Source of the DNA: an uncultured Pelagibacteraceae bacterium
GTDB taxonomy: Bacteria; Pseudomonadota; Alphaproteobacteria; Pelagibacterales; Pelagibacteraceae
Assembly (NCBI GenBank): GCA_902608385.1
Contig: CACLNT010000002.1
Location: forward strand, 36,924 to 100,923
DNA length: 64,000 nucleotides
Direction of reading: 5' to 3'
The notes beneath the pieces were generated by a model. It saw only the letters and a program-made list of their open reading frames with translations. It searched no databases and had not been told where the DNA came from. Each line of letters opens with the position of its first letter. The stretch's first letter is position 1. The position numbers and the translations under genes were made by a program. Shown here in pieces: positions 26,391 through 35,927 of this stretch.

Positions 26391-27593
26391 ATGTATTTTA
26401 TAAACCCATTTAAAGGATTAAGACCTACTGTGGAGAAGGCATCTTCAGTATCTATTGCAAGCTCAGATCATTTATCAAAAGATATTATAAGCGAGTATAA
26501 AAAAAAAAATAAATGGAGTTATTTAAATGTTTTTGCTGAAAAAGATAATACAAAATCAAAAGAGCAATTTGAATTAATGAAAAAAAATTCAATTTTAGAA
26601 AAAGACAGTACAGATTCATTTTATATATATAAAATCTCTACAAAAAATCATTCTCAGGTAGGAATTGTTGGTACAGCTAAATTATCAGCTTATGACAATT
26701 TGCATATTCGTGGCCACGAAGAAATTTTTTTAGAAAGAGCACAAAAAAGATTAAAACAAATGGATAATTTAAATGCACAGATTGGTCCAATATATGTAAT
26801 TCATCCAGATAATAAGGAACTAGATGAATTAATAAAAAATGAAATTACTAATAAACCTACTTATTCATTTAATGCAATGGATGACTGTAACCATGAAATG
26901 TGGATTATTAACGATAAGAATAAAGTGATAAAAATATGTGACTTATTTAATACAATTAATCGGATTTATATTGCTGATGGACATCACAGAATGGAAGCAT
27001 TATCAAAACTTTCAGCATTTAAAAAACACCAAAATCCTAATCATACTGGAGAAGAACGATACAATTATTTTATGGTAGCTATATTTCCTCAGAGCCAGGC
27101 ACGTTTGCTAGATTACAATAGATTAATAAAAGATTTATATGGATACTCTGTAAAAGATTTTATTAAGGTAATTAAAAAAAAATTTTTGATAGAAAAACAA
27201 AAATCATCTTTTAAACCAAAAAAACCTCAAACATTTGGAATGTATGTAGATAAACAATGGTATTCTTTAGAATTAAAAGAAAAGCCTGAAGCGAACTTAT
27301 TTCACATAATTAATCTAGATATTAATTTACTACATTATTATTTACTAGAGCCCATTTTAGGAATTGGAGATTCAAGATACGACAATAGAATTGATTTTTT
27401 GGCAGGTTTTCATGGATTGGATGCAATACAAAAAAAAGTTGATTTAGGTGAAGCTAAAGTTGGTTTTGCTTTATTCGCAACCCAAATGGAAAATGTTATA
27501 AGCTTTGCTGATAAAAAATTAAATATGCCGCCAAAATCAACTTGGTTTGATCCAAAACCATTAGATGGTTTGGTTGCTTATGATTTTGAATAA
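26391..27593 (+). CDS. DUF1015 family protein
   Basis: A 400-residue cytosolic protein. INPFKGLRPTVEKASSVS at the start, YIADGHHRMEALSKL in the centre (about residues 194-208) and YNRLIKDLYGYS are DUF1015 hallmarks. The ADGHHR motif with two histidines suggests a metal or phosphate site. Members are often found near serA/serC; here serC follows 88 bases downstream, the usual neighbourhood. The biochemical role is not known to me; a link to serine or phosphoserine metabolism is inferred from context. Confidence 0.8.
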   Translation: MYFINPFKGLRPTVEKASSVSIASSDHLSKDIISEYKKKNKWSYLNVFAEKDNTKSKEQFELMKKNSILEKDSTDSFYIYKISTKNHSQVGIVGTAKLSAYDNLHIRGHEEIFLERAQKRLKQMDNLNAQIGPIYVIHPDNKELDELIKNEITNKPTYSFNAMDDCNHEMWIINDKNKVIKICDLFNTINRIYIADGHHRMEALSKLSAFKKHQNPNHTGEERYNYFMVAIFPQSQARLLDYNRLIKDLYGYSVKDFIKVIKKKFLIEKQKSSFKPKKPQTFGMYVDKQWYSLELKEKPEANLFHIINLDINLLHYYLLEPILGIGDSRYDNRIDFLAGFHGLDAIQKKVDLGEAKVGFALFATQMENVISFADKKLNMPPKSTWFDPKPLDGLVAYDFE

Positions 27594-27681
27594 TTATCTT
27601 TTTTAGTTCTAAATAATATATATAAAAAAAATACTGATAAAATTTTTTAAAAAGATTATTCTCCAGAAAAAATTTATAGTA

Positions 27682-28836
27682 ATGGAAAAACCAAACATTA
27701 AACCAAAAAACCCTAATTTTTCTAGTGGTCCGTGTTCAAAACGTCCTGGCTGGAGTATTGATGTTTTAAAAAACTCACCCATAGGAAGATCTCATAGGCA
27801 TAAGGTCTGTAAAGAAAAGCTTAACGAAGTAATAATTAAATCTAAAAAAATTCTCCAACTACCTGAAGGATATCATGTTGGAATAATGACTGGGTCAAAC
27901 ACTGGTGCTTTGGAAGCTGCTTTATGGTCTCTCTTGGGGTGTAAAGGTGTTGATGTATTAGCTTGGGAAAATTTTGGAAAAGATTGGGTAATAGACATAC
28001 TTGATCAACTAAAAATAAAAGATGTGAACAGTTATGTAACTGATTATGGAATTCTTCCTGATTTATCTAAAGTGAACTTTAAAAATGATGTAGTGTTTAC
28101 TTGGAATGGAACAACAGCTGGTGTCAGAATTCCAAACGGTGATTGGATACCTGACGATAGAGAAGGTTTAACAATTTGTGATGCAACATCAGGTATTTTT
28201 GCTATGGATATTGATTATAGTAAACTTGATGTAATTACATGGTCGTGGCAAAAAGTTTTAGGAGCAGAGGCTGCTCATGGAATGATAGCATTATCTCCTC
28301 GTGCAGTTCAAAGATTAGAATCTTACGTTCCACCTTGGCCAATTCCAAAATTATTTAGATTAGCAAGTAAGAAAAAATTAATTAAAGGTATTTTTGAAGG
28401 TGGTACAATTAATACTCCATCAATGATTTGTGTGGAGGATGGTTTAGATGCTTTAAATTGGGTCGAGTCTATTGGTGGCACTAAAGAATTAGTAAATATT
28501 TCAAATCAAAACTTAAAAATTGTTGAAGACTGGATTGAGAAAAGTGATAGTTTTAAGTTCATGTGTGAAGATAAAAACACAAGATCTACAACAAGTATTA
28601 CAGTGCTAATTAAAGATGAATGGTTTGCTAAATTTAATGAAGAAGATCAAAGAGGAGTGTTGAAAAAATTATTTTCACTTCTAGAAAAAGAAGGTGTGGC
28701 TAACGATATAAATGGTTATCCAAAAGCACCTCCTAGTATTAGAATATGGGGAGGCTCAACAGTACAAAATAGTGACATGAAAGCACTATTACCCTGGATA
28801 GATTGGGCCTATAAATCTGTAAAAAATAATGCCTAA
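27682..28836 (+). CDS. serC: Phosphoserine aminotransferase
   Basis: A 384-residue PLP enzyme of the alphaproteobacterial SerC type. It starts KPNIKPKNPNFSSGPCSKRPGWS, a signature of that branch; later GRSHRHKVCKEKLNEV, IMTGSNTGALEAALWSLLG, and the lysine in TWSWQKVLGAEAAHGM. It makes 3-phosphoserine from 3-phosphohydroxypyruvate and glutamate. It overlaps serA by 8 bases. Many SAR11 genomes are described as lacking a complete serine route from glycolysis, so this pair is worth noting; serB is not in the window. Confidence 0.9.
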   Translation: MEKPNIKPKNPNFSSGPCSKRPGWSIDVLKNSPIGRSHRHKVCKEKLNEVIIKSKKILQLPEGYHVGIMTGSNTGALEAALWSLLGCKGVDVLAWENFGKDWVIDILDQLKIKDVNSYVTDYGILPDLSKVNFKNDVVFTWNGTTAGVRIPNGDWIPDDREGLTICDATSGIFAMDIDYSKLDVITWSWQKVLGAEAAHGMIALSPRAVQRLESYVPPWPIPKLFRLASKKKLIKGIFEGGTINTPSMICVEDGLDALNWVESIGGTKELVNISNQNLKIVEDWIEKSDSFKFMCEDKNTRSTTSITVLIKDEWFAKFNEEDQRGVLKKLFSLLEKEGVANDINGYPKAPPSIRIWGGSTVQNSDMKALLPWIDWAYKSVKNNA

Positions 28837-29764
28837 AGTTTTAATTTCAGATTCAATGAGCAATATTGCTCAGAAAATTTTTGAAAAAAATAATATTTCA
28901 TTTGATGTAAAAACAGGTTTATCTGAAGATGAAATTATTAAAATAATTCCAGAATATGATGGTATGGTTGTTAGATCAGCCACCAAAGTAACTAAAAAAA
29001 TAATTGAATCTGCTAAAAATTTGAAAGTGATAGGTAGAGCTGGTGCTGGAGTAGATAATATAGATTTGGCTACGGCTAAAGAAAAAAATATGCTCGTTAT
29101 GAACACCCCAGGAGGAAATGCTAATGCTACTGCAGAACATGCTTTTGCATTAATAATGTCCGTCCTGAGAAAAACTCCTTTTGCAAATGAAACTACACAT
29201 AAAGGTCAGTGGGAGAAAAAAAATATTAAAGGAACAGAACTTTCAAAAAAGACTCTTGGGATAGTAGGTTTTGGTAATGTTGGAGTTAGATTAAGTTACT
29301 TAGTCAAAGGTTTTGATATGAAAATACTAGTAAGTTCAAAATCGCTCGAGTCAAGAAAGAGGGATTTTCCACATGTGAATAATGTGTCATTTGAAGAATT
29401 AATAACTAATAGTGACGTAATCAGTTTTCATTGTAAGGCAGCACCTGATGGCAAACCTTTAATAACAAAAGAACATTATAAAAAAATGAAACCTACTACT
29501 TATATAATTAATGCAGCACGCGGAAACATAGTTGACGAAAAAGACTTAAACGATGCTCTAAAAGAAAATTTAATAGCAGGAGCTGCTGTAGATGTATTTT
29601 CAAAAGAACCTGCGAAAGAAAATATTTTATTTAATAATCCAAAAGCAATATTAACTCCTCATATAGCTGCATCAACTACAGAAGCTTCAATAGTAGTCGC
29701 TGAAATGGTAGCAAATCAAATTTCAGACTTTCTATTAAATGGAAAAAAAATTAATACTGTTTAA
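28829..29764 (+). CDS. serA: D-3-phosphoglycerate dehydrogenase, short form
   Basis: A 311-residue 2-hydroxyacid dehydrogenase without the C-terminal ACT or ASB regulatory domains of long SerA. Conserved parts are VVRSATKVTKKIIESAKNLKVIGRAGAGVDNID, the NAD loop LGIVGFGNVGVRL (about residues 147-159), IINAARGNIVDE (Arg catalytic) and TPHIAASTTEA with the catalytic His. The upstream serC with an 8-base overlap makes 3-phosphoglycerate the likely substrate. Without an ACT domain, serine feedback is not expected at this enzyme. Confidence 0.85.
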   Translation: MPKVLISDSMSNIAQKIFEKNNISFDVKTGLSEDEIIKIIPEYDGMVVRSATKVTKKIIESAKNLKVIGRAGAGVDNIDLATAKEKNMLVMNTPGGNANATAEHAFALIMSVLRKTPFANETTHKGQWEKKNIKGTELSKKTLGIVGFGNVGVRLSYLVKGFDMKILVSSKSLESRKRDFPHVNNVSFEELITNSDVISFHCKAAPDGKPLITKEHYKKMKPTTYIINAARGNIVDEKDLNDALKENLIAGAAVDVFSKEPAKENILFNNPKAILTPHIAASTTEASIVVAEMVANQISDFLLNGKKINTV

Positions 29765-30319
29765 TTATTTTAATTCAGGGATTTTTTCATTATTTAGAAA
29801 CATTAAAGTTCCTGGATGAATTTCAATTATCTTTTCAACTTCAAAAGGTGAGGTTGCTCCTGGTAGTTTTGATTCTGCTTCTTGTATCGCATTAGTTAAA
29901 AGCCACGCAAATCTATTGGGAAATTTTGGTTGAGCAAGTAGGACCAAATCATCAAAAAAATATATAACTAAGGCATTTGCTGATCCATATTTTTTAAACG
30001 GTCCTTCACCTTTAATTAAAGCTTTTGCATTTTCTTTAGAAAGTAGAACTAGTGGCATTTGGTTGGTTGAAAATAAACTCTGAACTCTTTTAAATGTTCT
30101 TGCTCTCGCAGGTCTTGCGCTAGCCTCAGGCAAAACTTCATTAATAGCTCCCACTAGAATTTTAGAAAAAGGATAAGTTGGAATATCTTCTCTTGTGCTC
30201 ATTATTAATAAATGTTGTGCTCTATACGCAAGATATTGTCCCCAGGGAGAATGTGCGGAAATTAAAATATAAATAAGAAAAAAAACACCTATTTTTAAAA
30301 TTTTTTTTTTAGTTTTCAT
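29765..30319 (-). CDS. Membrane-anchored periplasmic protein of unknown function
   Basis: A 184-residue protein with an N-terminal hydrophobic segment (KIGVFFLIYILISAH) and a soluble remainder. I do not recognise it securely. SARPARARTFKRVQSLFSTNQMPLVLLSKENAKAL and DDLVLLAQPKFPNRFAWLLTNAIQEA recall parts of TAXI-type solute-binding proteins, in which a strand then a helix near the C-terminus reads 'D...VLVA..DVPD..AY.LTKAI', but the length is half of normal. It follows the formamidase-like gene downstream of a strong terminator. Convergent to serA with no gap. Confidence 0.5.
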   Translation of the reverse strand: MKTKKKILKIGVFFLIYILISAHSPWGQYLAYRAQHLLIMSTREDIPTYPFSKILVGAINEVLPEASARPARARTFKRVQSLFSTNQMPLVLLSKENAKALIKGEGPFKKYGSANALVIYFFDDLVLLAQPKFPNRFAWLLTNAIQEAESKLPGATSPFEVEKIIEIHPGTLMFLNNEKIPELK

Positions 30320-30335
30320 GAAACATAATATTTAA

Positions 30336-30368
30336 AAAAAGGCGCCTGATAAATCAAGGCGCCTTTTT
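30336..30368 (-). terminator. Strong rho-independent terminator after the formamidase-like gene
   Basis: An 11-bp stem whose arms are AAAAAGGCGCC and GGCGCCTTTTT around an 11-base loop. It has G+C-rich pairing followed by T-runs on both strands, so it could act in both directions. It lies 17 bases after the formamidase stop on the minus strand. Confidence 0.85.
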
Positions 30369-30385
30369 ATTTTTAGAATATAAGT

Positions 30386-31642
30386 CTAGTTTCTATATTT
30401 ATCAAATACATCCATATTCAGTACTGCAGAAACTATAAAGTTTGGTACATCAACAACTTGCCCAACTCTAAGATCTACTGCGACAGAACATAAAATATAT
30501 GCTTGCTCTTTAGTTAATCCATGTTCTTTAACTAAATAGTCAATCATCTGCAAAATTGCGTGTCTTGCAGAAACTGTCAAATCTTCAGATACATTTGTAA
30601 GATTTGCAAGCTTCCCAGAATCTAGATAAGTGTGAGAAGGAGGTATTTCTCCTTTTCCTTTTAACGGAATACCCAATGTTTGATAGTATCTAGTTGGCTC
30701 CATATCAATAATTTGATCATTACCAATCGTCACTGGCATATCCATACCTCTTCCTTTACCGTATAAAATCCTAACTCTCACAGTAACTACACTCCCCATT
30801 TCAATAGCAGTTCCTGAAACTTCACCATCACCTTGAGCATAATGAACATCACCTACAAACAATCCACATCCATCAATAAAACAAGGAAATATGATTTTAG
30901 TTCCAATCTGTTGTTGTTGAACGTCCATATTTCCACCATTTTCTCTTGGTGGTATTGTTCTTAAACAGTCATCTTTATTAGTACCAGTTTGTCCACATAC
31001 GCTTGCTGGTTTAGCTCCTCCTGGCGAAGGTCCTAACGCAACCCCACCTGCGCCAATTAGATCAGCTTCTCTGGCTTTCCATTTTTTAATTTCAGGCTCT
31101 CCTGGAAGAACTCCAATTGATCCTGGAAAAGCTTCGTATGGTACTGTAATACCTGGCATACCATCAGACACTGCTCCTACACGAGTTAATCTCCAATTCA
31201 CAATATATGGATCAGGAAATACGTCTCTCAAGAATCCAAAACCTGGAGCTATCACGGTATATCCATACTCATCTGGTGCTATATCAATCAGTTCTACTTC
31301 TAAAGCATCCCCTCTTTTAGCTCTGTTAATATAGACGGGACCAGTCATAGGATGAACTAGCCCTAAGTCAACAGTAGCTAAGTCATCTTTAGTTGAGTCT
31401 AGTCTAAATTCTGTGTCTAGAGCATCACGAGTGTGAAATATAATCATGTCACCCTCATTAGCTTTAGCGGCCATTGGAATGTTTGGATGATAACGGTTAA
31501 AACAATTACGATCGTCAGCACAATGCATTCCAGTTTTTGTCAGCTCAACCTTGGTCATCCACGTCTGATCTGTAGTATCAGCCGTTGCTGCAAAACTGCA
31601 AAGCACTGTGAAAACGAATACACATATTACTTTTTTAAGCAT
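30386..31642 (-). CDS. Exported acetamidase/formamidase family protein
   Basis: A 418-residue FmdA/AmdA family hydrolase with a signal peptide (KKVICVFVFTVLCSFAATADT), which is unusual since most family members are cytosolic. Motifs include VHPMTGPVYINRAKRGDALEVELIDIAP, LPGEPE, GGNMDVQQQQIGTKIIFPCFIDGCGLFVGDVHYAQGDGEVSGTAIEMG (metal-binding His and acidic residues). It would hydrolyse small amides in the periplasm. The ribosome site AGGGGG is 8 bases before the start. A separate transcript, ended by the terminator at 30336-30368. Confidence 0.8.
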   Translation of the reverse strand: MLKKVICVFVFTVLCSFAATADTTDQTWMTKVELTKTGMHCADDRNCFNRYHPNIPMAAKANEGDMIIFHTRDALDTEFRLDSTKDDLATVDLGLVHPMTGPVYINRAKRGDALEVELIDIAPDEYGYTVIAPGFGFLRDVFPDPYIVNWRLTRVGAVSDGMPGITVPYEAFPGSIGVLPGEPEIKKWKAREADLIGAGGVALGPSPGGAKPASVCGQTGTNKDDCLRTIPPRENGGNMDVQQQQIGTKIIFPCFIDGCGLFVGDVHYAQGDGEVSGTAIEMGSVVTVRVRILYGKGRGMDMPVTIGNDQIIDMEPTRYYQTLGIPLKGKGEIPPSHTYLDSGKLANLTNVSEDLTVSARHAILQMIDYLVKEHGLTKEQAYILCSVAVDLRVGQVVDVPNFIVSAVLNMDVFDKYRN

Positions 31643-31801
31643 TTTTACCCCCTACTTTTGTAATGAAAGGGTATCATATATTTGTTTTTTAGAATATTTC
31701 TAAATTAAGTATTTACTACCTAGCATTGTATAAAAAATCGTTAATATTTGAGCATAACTTGAAACAGAACTCATTTTGGACATATAAAAATTTCAACACT
31801 G

Positions 31802-32803
31802 TTAAATTAAAAATTTTATATCACCTATAATTTGATCTGCAGAATTTTTTAATGGTCTCACTTTAATTTGTTCAATGCTATTATCATTAAGTATTTTTAA
31901 CTCTGATATTAAACCAGCAATAGCTACTTCGGCTGCCCTTGATGTGCCGTCAGCAATTTTAACGGCTAAAGCGGATTTTTTCTCTGGGATTATAGCAACA
32001 AAAACTCCTTCAGCACCATTTTTAAAAAATATTTTTCCTTTTGAGAGTTTAGTTAAAAAACAATTAACACTGTTAGTTCCTCCTGTAATCTCAGGAAATT
32101 TTGTGCAAGATTCAAAAATTCTTTTAGCTATCGCAGAGTTTTCATTAAGTTTATTATAGTCAGCAATTTGTGCTGCTGCTAATGCAAATTTTTTTAAAGG
32201 AATTAATGGATTAGGCAAAGTACAACCGTCTATACCAATGTGTTTTATTTTATAACTTGATAAATTTTCAATTAAATTAATTAGGTCTTTCTGAATTGGA
32301 TGATTATTTTGGTTATAATTTTTTATGGGCAAGTCTTTATATTTGCTTACTGCTAAATGACCACAGTGCTTTCCTGAGCAATTATGAAAAATTTTTCTTC
32401 TCTTTTTGTATTTTAAATTAGCTTTGAACTTATCATCTATATTCCAAGGCCAATCTGGTCCACAACAAAGATTATCTTCCTTTAATTTAATTTTTTCTAA
32501 CCATTCAATAATCATTTTTTGATGAAAACTCTCTGAATGATGTGATGCAGTAGTTAAAGCAACAAATTCATCAGATAGATTTAAACCTTCTGCAATTCCG
32601 TCTTTATAAAGATTTAATGATTGAATGGGTTTTAAAGCAGACCTTGGATATATTAATATATCTGAATTTCCCCATTCCTGTAAAATCTCTCCTGATGAAG
32701 CAACTAATACTGCAGTCCCATAATGTATACTTTCAACTTCACCATTCCTAGTCACTTCAACCATTTTAATTGGGTTCATAGATTTAATTAATTTTTTATC
32801 CAT
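31802..32803 (-). CDS. L-asparaginase-like protein (Rhizobium type II family)
   Basis: A 333-residue protein of the asparaginase family typified by Rhizobium thermolabile asparaginase. Characteristic are [68 protein letters not shown], and [20 protein letters not shown]. Two nucleophile-like Ser motifs (RSALKPIQ and SHHSE) and the Cys pair in NCSGKHCG are present. It would release ammonia from asparagine or a related amide. The start overlaps the mnmA stop by 16 bases. The 159 bases between this stop and the formamidase start show nothing beyond its ribosome site. Confidence 0.8.
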   Translation of the reverse strand: MDKKLIKSMNPIKMVEVTRNGEVESIHYGTAVLVASSGEILQEWGNSDILIYPRSALKPIQSLNLYKDGIAEGLNLSDEFVALTTASHHSESFHQKMIIEWLEKIKLKEDNLCCGPDWPWNIDDKFKANLKYKKRRKIFHNCSGKHCGHLAVSKYKDLPIKNYNQNNHPIQKDLINLIENLSSYKIKHIGIDGCTLPNPLIPLKKFALAAAQIADYNKLNENSAIAKRIFESCTKFPEITGGTNSVNCFLTKLSKGKIFFKNGAEGVFVAIIPEKKSALAVKIADGTSRAAEVAIAGLISELKILNDNSIEQIKVRPLKNSADQIIGDIKFLI

Positions 32804-33903
32804 CCTCCGCCAAGAACTTTGTATCCATTATTATTTTTAAAATAAAAAACACAAGCCTGACCAGGAGAAATTCCATATTCATCTTCAAATAACTCTACAT
32901 TTGCTTCCGAATCATTTAAATTAATTTTAGCTTTTAATAATTTTCCAGTAGATCTAACTTTTACAAATAATTCTTTTTCAAAATCTTTTTTGTTGTTTGT
33001 AATAATATTAACATTTTTTAGTTTAATCTTTCTTTTGGCTAAATTTTCTTTTGACCCCACAACAATTTCATTACTATCAGCATTTATTTTGATTACGTAT
33101 AGAGGATCTTTATCTGCTATCTTAATTCCTTTTCTTTGCCCAATAGTGTAATTAATGATACCTTCGTGCACTCCAATAACTTTACCTTCAATATTTTTAA
33201 TATTACCTTTAGAAAATGAGTTTGGCCTAAGTTTTTCAATTACTGAGGAATAATTGCCATTGGGAACAAAACAAATATCTTGGCTATCTGGCTTATCTGC
33301 AACATTAAGTTCTAATTTTCGTGCAATTTCTCTAGTTTCTGTTTTGTTATAATTTCCAAGCGGAAACCTTAAATAATTAAGCTGTTCTTTTGTGGTATTA
33401 AACAAAAAATAACTTTGATCTCTGTTTAAATCAATCCCTCTATACATTTCAGTAATATTATTGCTAGTGATACTTTTTACATAATGTCCAGTAACCAAAG
33501 CATCTGCATTAAGATTTTTTGCTTCTTGTAAAAGATCTCTAAATTTTACTGTTTGATTGCATTGAACACAAGGAATTGGGGTTTCCCCTTTTAAATAACT
33601 ATCTACAAAATTATCTATAACTCCTTGTTTAAATTTGTTTTGGTAATATAAAATTTTATGTTCTATTCCTAGCTTGTCAGCAACACGTTTTGCATCAACA
33701 ATATCTTGTCCAGCACAACACTGTCTAGACTGAGATGTTATTTTGGTATCATCATATAGCTTTAAGGTTATGCCTATTACTTTGTAACCTTCTTGCTTCA
33801 TAATCCCTGCTACAGTGGAGGAATCTACTCCGCCAGACATAGCAACCACTAAAATAGTGCTTTTAGGATCTTTATCTATTCCAATAGAATTATGTTTTGT
33901 CAT
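32788..33903 (-). CDS. mnmA: tRNA 2-thiouridylase
   Basis: A 371-residue enzyme. The N-terminal PP-loop [17 protein letters not shown] binds ATP. The catalytic cysteine pair is in [15 protein letters not shown] (Cys about residue 115) and [11 protein letters not shown] (about 210). The rest forms the tRNA-binding domain and the C-terminal beta barrel that ends in [17 protein letters not shown]. It installs the 2-thio group at U34 of tRNAs for Lys, Glu and Gln. Divergent to cysQ, with about 40 bases between starts. Confidence 0.92.
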   Translation of the reverse strand: MTKHNSIGIDKDPKSTILVVAMSGGVDSSTVAGIMKQEGYKVIGITLKLYDDTKITSQSRQCCAGQDIVDAKRVADKLGIEHKILYYQNKFKQGVIDNFVDSYLKGETPIPCVQCNQTVKFRDLLQEAKNLNADALVTGHYVKSITSNNITEMYRGIDLNRDQSYFLFNTTKEQLNYLRFPLGNYNKTETREIARKLELNVADKPDSQDICFVPNGNYSSVIEKLRPNSFSKGNIKNIEGKVIGVHEGIINYTIGQRKGIKIADKDPLYVIKINADSNEIVVGSKENLAKRKIKLKNVNIITNNKKDFEKELFVKVRSTGKLLKAKINLNDSEANVELFEDEYGISPGQACVFYFKNNNGYKVLGGGWIKN

Positions 33904-33945
33904 ATTTTATGATATTTATTCATATTTTTAATATAAGTAAATCAA

Positions 33946-34719
33946 ATGATATTAAGCCAAACAAAAGAAATTACACTTTCTTTGCTAGATGCTTTTAAAG
34001 ACGCTGGTAACATAGCTTTAGAATTAAGAACAAAAGGTTTAAAAAAAGAAATTAAACCTGATAATACGCCTGTTACAAATGGAGATATAGAGGTAAATAA
34101 TATATTAACAAAAAAAATTTTTTCGCTAACTCCGCAAATAAAAATAATATCTGAAGAAACGCCAATAAATAAAAAAAATCAAAATCTAAATAATTTTTGG
34201 TTGATTGATCCTATTGATGGAACATCAGAATACATTAATAATAGAGAAGAATTTACTATAAACGCAGCATTAATAATAAATAAAAAACCTGTTCTAGGTG
34301 TAATTTATGCTCCCGATAAAAAAAGATTATTTTATACTTATGGTCCATCTCATAGTTTTGAACTCGTTAACAATAAAGAAATAAATTTATCAGAAAAAAA
34401 GAAGGAAAATATAAATTTAATTACCGCTGTCTGTTATTCAAATGATTTAAAACCAGATATACTTGAGTTACATAAAAAATTTAATGTAACTAAATATCAA
34501 AAAATGAAAAGCTCACTTAAGTTTTGTGTAGTAGCAGCTTGTGAATTTGATCTTTATGTTGCAGAACCAAGAGCATATGAGTGGGATATAGCAGCAGGCC
34601 ATGCTATACTTGAAAATGCAGGTGGAAAAATGACAGATTTTGATGGCAATGAAATTCTTTATGGTAAAACAGATTTTAAAAACCCAGGTTTAATATTAAA
34701 AGGTAAACACATCTTGTAA
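33946..34719 (+). CDS. cysQ: 3'(2'),5'-bisphosphate nucleotidase
   Basis: A 257-residue Mg-dependent inositol monophosphatase-fold enzyme. The metal motifs are SEETP (about residues 68-72), DPIDGTSEYI (about residues 88-97) and WDIAAGHAILENAGG near residue 212. In bacteria CysQ removes PAP/PAPS-derived nucleotide and is linked to sulfate activation. Inositol-phosphatase relatives share these motifs, but the DPIDGTSEY form fits CysQ. It ends TAATG, where the A and ATG begin the following small membrane gene. Confidence 0.85.
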   Translation: MILSQTKEITLSLLDAFKDAGNIALELRTKGLKKEIKPDNTPVTNGDIEVNNILTKKIFSLTPQIKIISEETPINKKNQNLNNFWLIDPIDGTSEYINNREEFTINAALIINKKPVLGVIYAPDKKRLFYTYGPSHSFELVNNKEINLSEKKKENINLITAVCYSNDLKPDILELHKKFNVTKYQKMKSSLKFCVVAACEFDLYVAEPRAYEWDIAAGHAILENAGGKMTDFDGNEILYGKTDFKNPGLILKGKHIL

Positions 34720-34865
34720 TGGATGAACAACTAAGAACAATATTAATAATTATTGTATCAGTTTCAATTTTTGGCCTATTAGTTTTTGTTTTTGTAAAAA
34801 ATTACATCAAAAACAAAATTAACTATTATTTAGTAGAAAAAAAAAAGAAAAAAAAGTTATATTAA
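34719..34865 (+). CDS. 48-residue single-helix membrane protein
   Basis: A short gene in stop-start overlap with cysQ (TAATG). The product has one hydrophobic helix (RTILIIIVSVSIFGLLVFVFV, shown only as its first and last part: RTILIII and LLVFVFV) and a lysine-rich cytoplasmic tail ending KKKKKKLY. It overlaps the end of the convergent recX by 9 bases. No family is recognised. The tight coupling to cysQ is the main evidence that it is translated. Confidence 0.55.
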   Translation: MDEQLRTILIIIVSVSIFGLLVFVFVKNYIKNKINYYLVEKKKKKKLY

Positions 34866-35420
34866 ACTTATAAATTTTAAATAATCATCTTTATTTAAAT
34901 CCATAACTCGTTTGGAAGTTTCAAAATCAAATCCATTCCTTGCTAAAATAGATATGTCTTTTTTGTAAAATAATTTTCTATTTTCATCTGTGCGAGATGG
35001 GCCTATTCTTTTTTTTTTACATACTTTTATAGCAGAAAAAAAATCTTGGTCTTCATTATTTTCATTAATTTTAAGAATAGTTTCTTTAATATATTTGTCT
35101 TTAATTCCTTTTGAAATTAAGTAATTTCTAATTTTATTAATTGAATTTCCTCTTTGAATTAAATTTTTTGCTTTACTTTCAGAATAAAATTTATCACTTA
35201 TAAATTTTGTTTCTTCTAAATCTAATAAGACAACATCAATTAAGTCTACGATGTCTTGTTTTTTAATATTAAATGCGCTTTTTTTGAGGTATTTTTTCAG
35301 TAAATATGTTTTTAATTGTTGTTTTGATGGTGAATATTTTTCAAGATAAGAAAAAGAAAATTTTTTCATTTCTTCCACCGTTACCTCCAAAGCTTTCTTT
35401 TTATTTTTAATAGGAATCAT
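34857..35420 (-). CDS. recX: Regulatory protein RecX
   Basis: A 187-residue protein made of repeated three-helix units. FSYLEKYSPSKQQLKTYLLKKYLKK, LVDLIDVVLLDLEETKFISDKFYSESKAKNLIQRGNSINKIRNYLISKGI, and KRIGPSRTDENRKLFYKKDISILARNGFDFETSKRVM fit RecX. RecX limits RecA filament growth. It converges on the small membrane gene and is divergent from the ABA4-like gene. recA is not in this window. Confidence 0.8.
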   Translation of the reverse strand: MIPIKNKKKALEVTVEEMKKFSFSYLEKYSPSKQQLKTYLLKKYLKKSAFNIKKQDIVDLIDVVLLDLEETKFISDKFYSESKAKNLIQRGNSINKIRNYLISKGIKDKYIKETILKINENNEDQDFFSAIKVCKKKRIGPSRTDENRKLFYKKDISILARNGFDFETSKRVMDLNKDDYLKFISLI

Positions 35421-35448
35421 TTAATGTTTTAATATAATATATATTAAT

Positions 35449-35922
35449 ATGTTCGAACAAATTTATACTTATTTCACAATTGATACGATCTATTTTTGGT
35501 TAAACATAGGTGTAATACCATTTTGGCTAATATTGATTTTTTTTCCACAAGCTAAGATTTGTAAAATTTTTACTATATCTATTTTTCCAATATTTATTTT
35601 AAGCTTAATTTATTGTTATTTAATTTATAAAATTTTTCAATATGGCTATGATTTTTCAATTAATCTTAGATTATATTTAGGCATAAACGAAGTCTCAAAT
35701 TTATTTTCAAATAATTCATTTTTAGTATTATTTTGGGTGCATTTTTTATCAATTAACTTATTTTGTGGTGCATGGATAGTTAATGATTATCAAAAATTTG
35801 GAATTTCTAAAATTTTAATGTTTGTACCACTAATTATAACATATTTTGTTGGACCTATAGGAATTTTTGTTTATTGGATTCTTAGAATTTTTTATGCAAA
35901 AAGAATTACACTCTACGACTAA
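35449..35922 (+). CDS. ABA4-like (DUF4281) membrane protein
   Basis: A 157-residue protein with four helices (about 10-33, 40-60, 90-108 and 120-148). VGPIGIFVYWILRIFYAK at the end and the SFLVLFWVHFLSINLFCGAWIVND segment are typical of ABA4/DUF4281, a family first noted in plants for neoxanthin synthesis and found in many bacteria. The HFxxxxLFxGxWxxxD core with its His and Asp is complete. Function in bacteria is not known. It is 6 bases before a glycosyltransferase-like gene. Confidence 0.75.
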   Translation: MFEQIYTYFTIDTIYFWLNIGVIPFWLILIFFPQAKICKIFTISIFPIFILSLIYCYLIYKIFQYGYDFSINLRLYLGINEVSNLFSNNSFLVLFWVHFLSINLFCGAWIVNDYQKFGISKILMFVPLIITYFVGPIGIFVYWILRIFYAKRITLYD

Positions 35923-35927
35923 AAATT

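Noticed and set aside
26364..29764. Glycine riboswitch near the serine genes
   Set aside because: No glycine-aptamer blocks were seen in the gaps before DUF1015, serC or serA.
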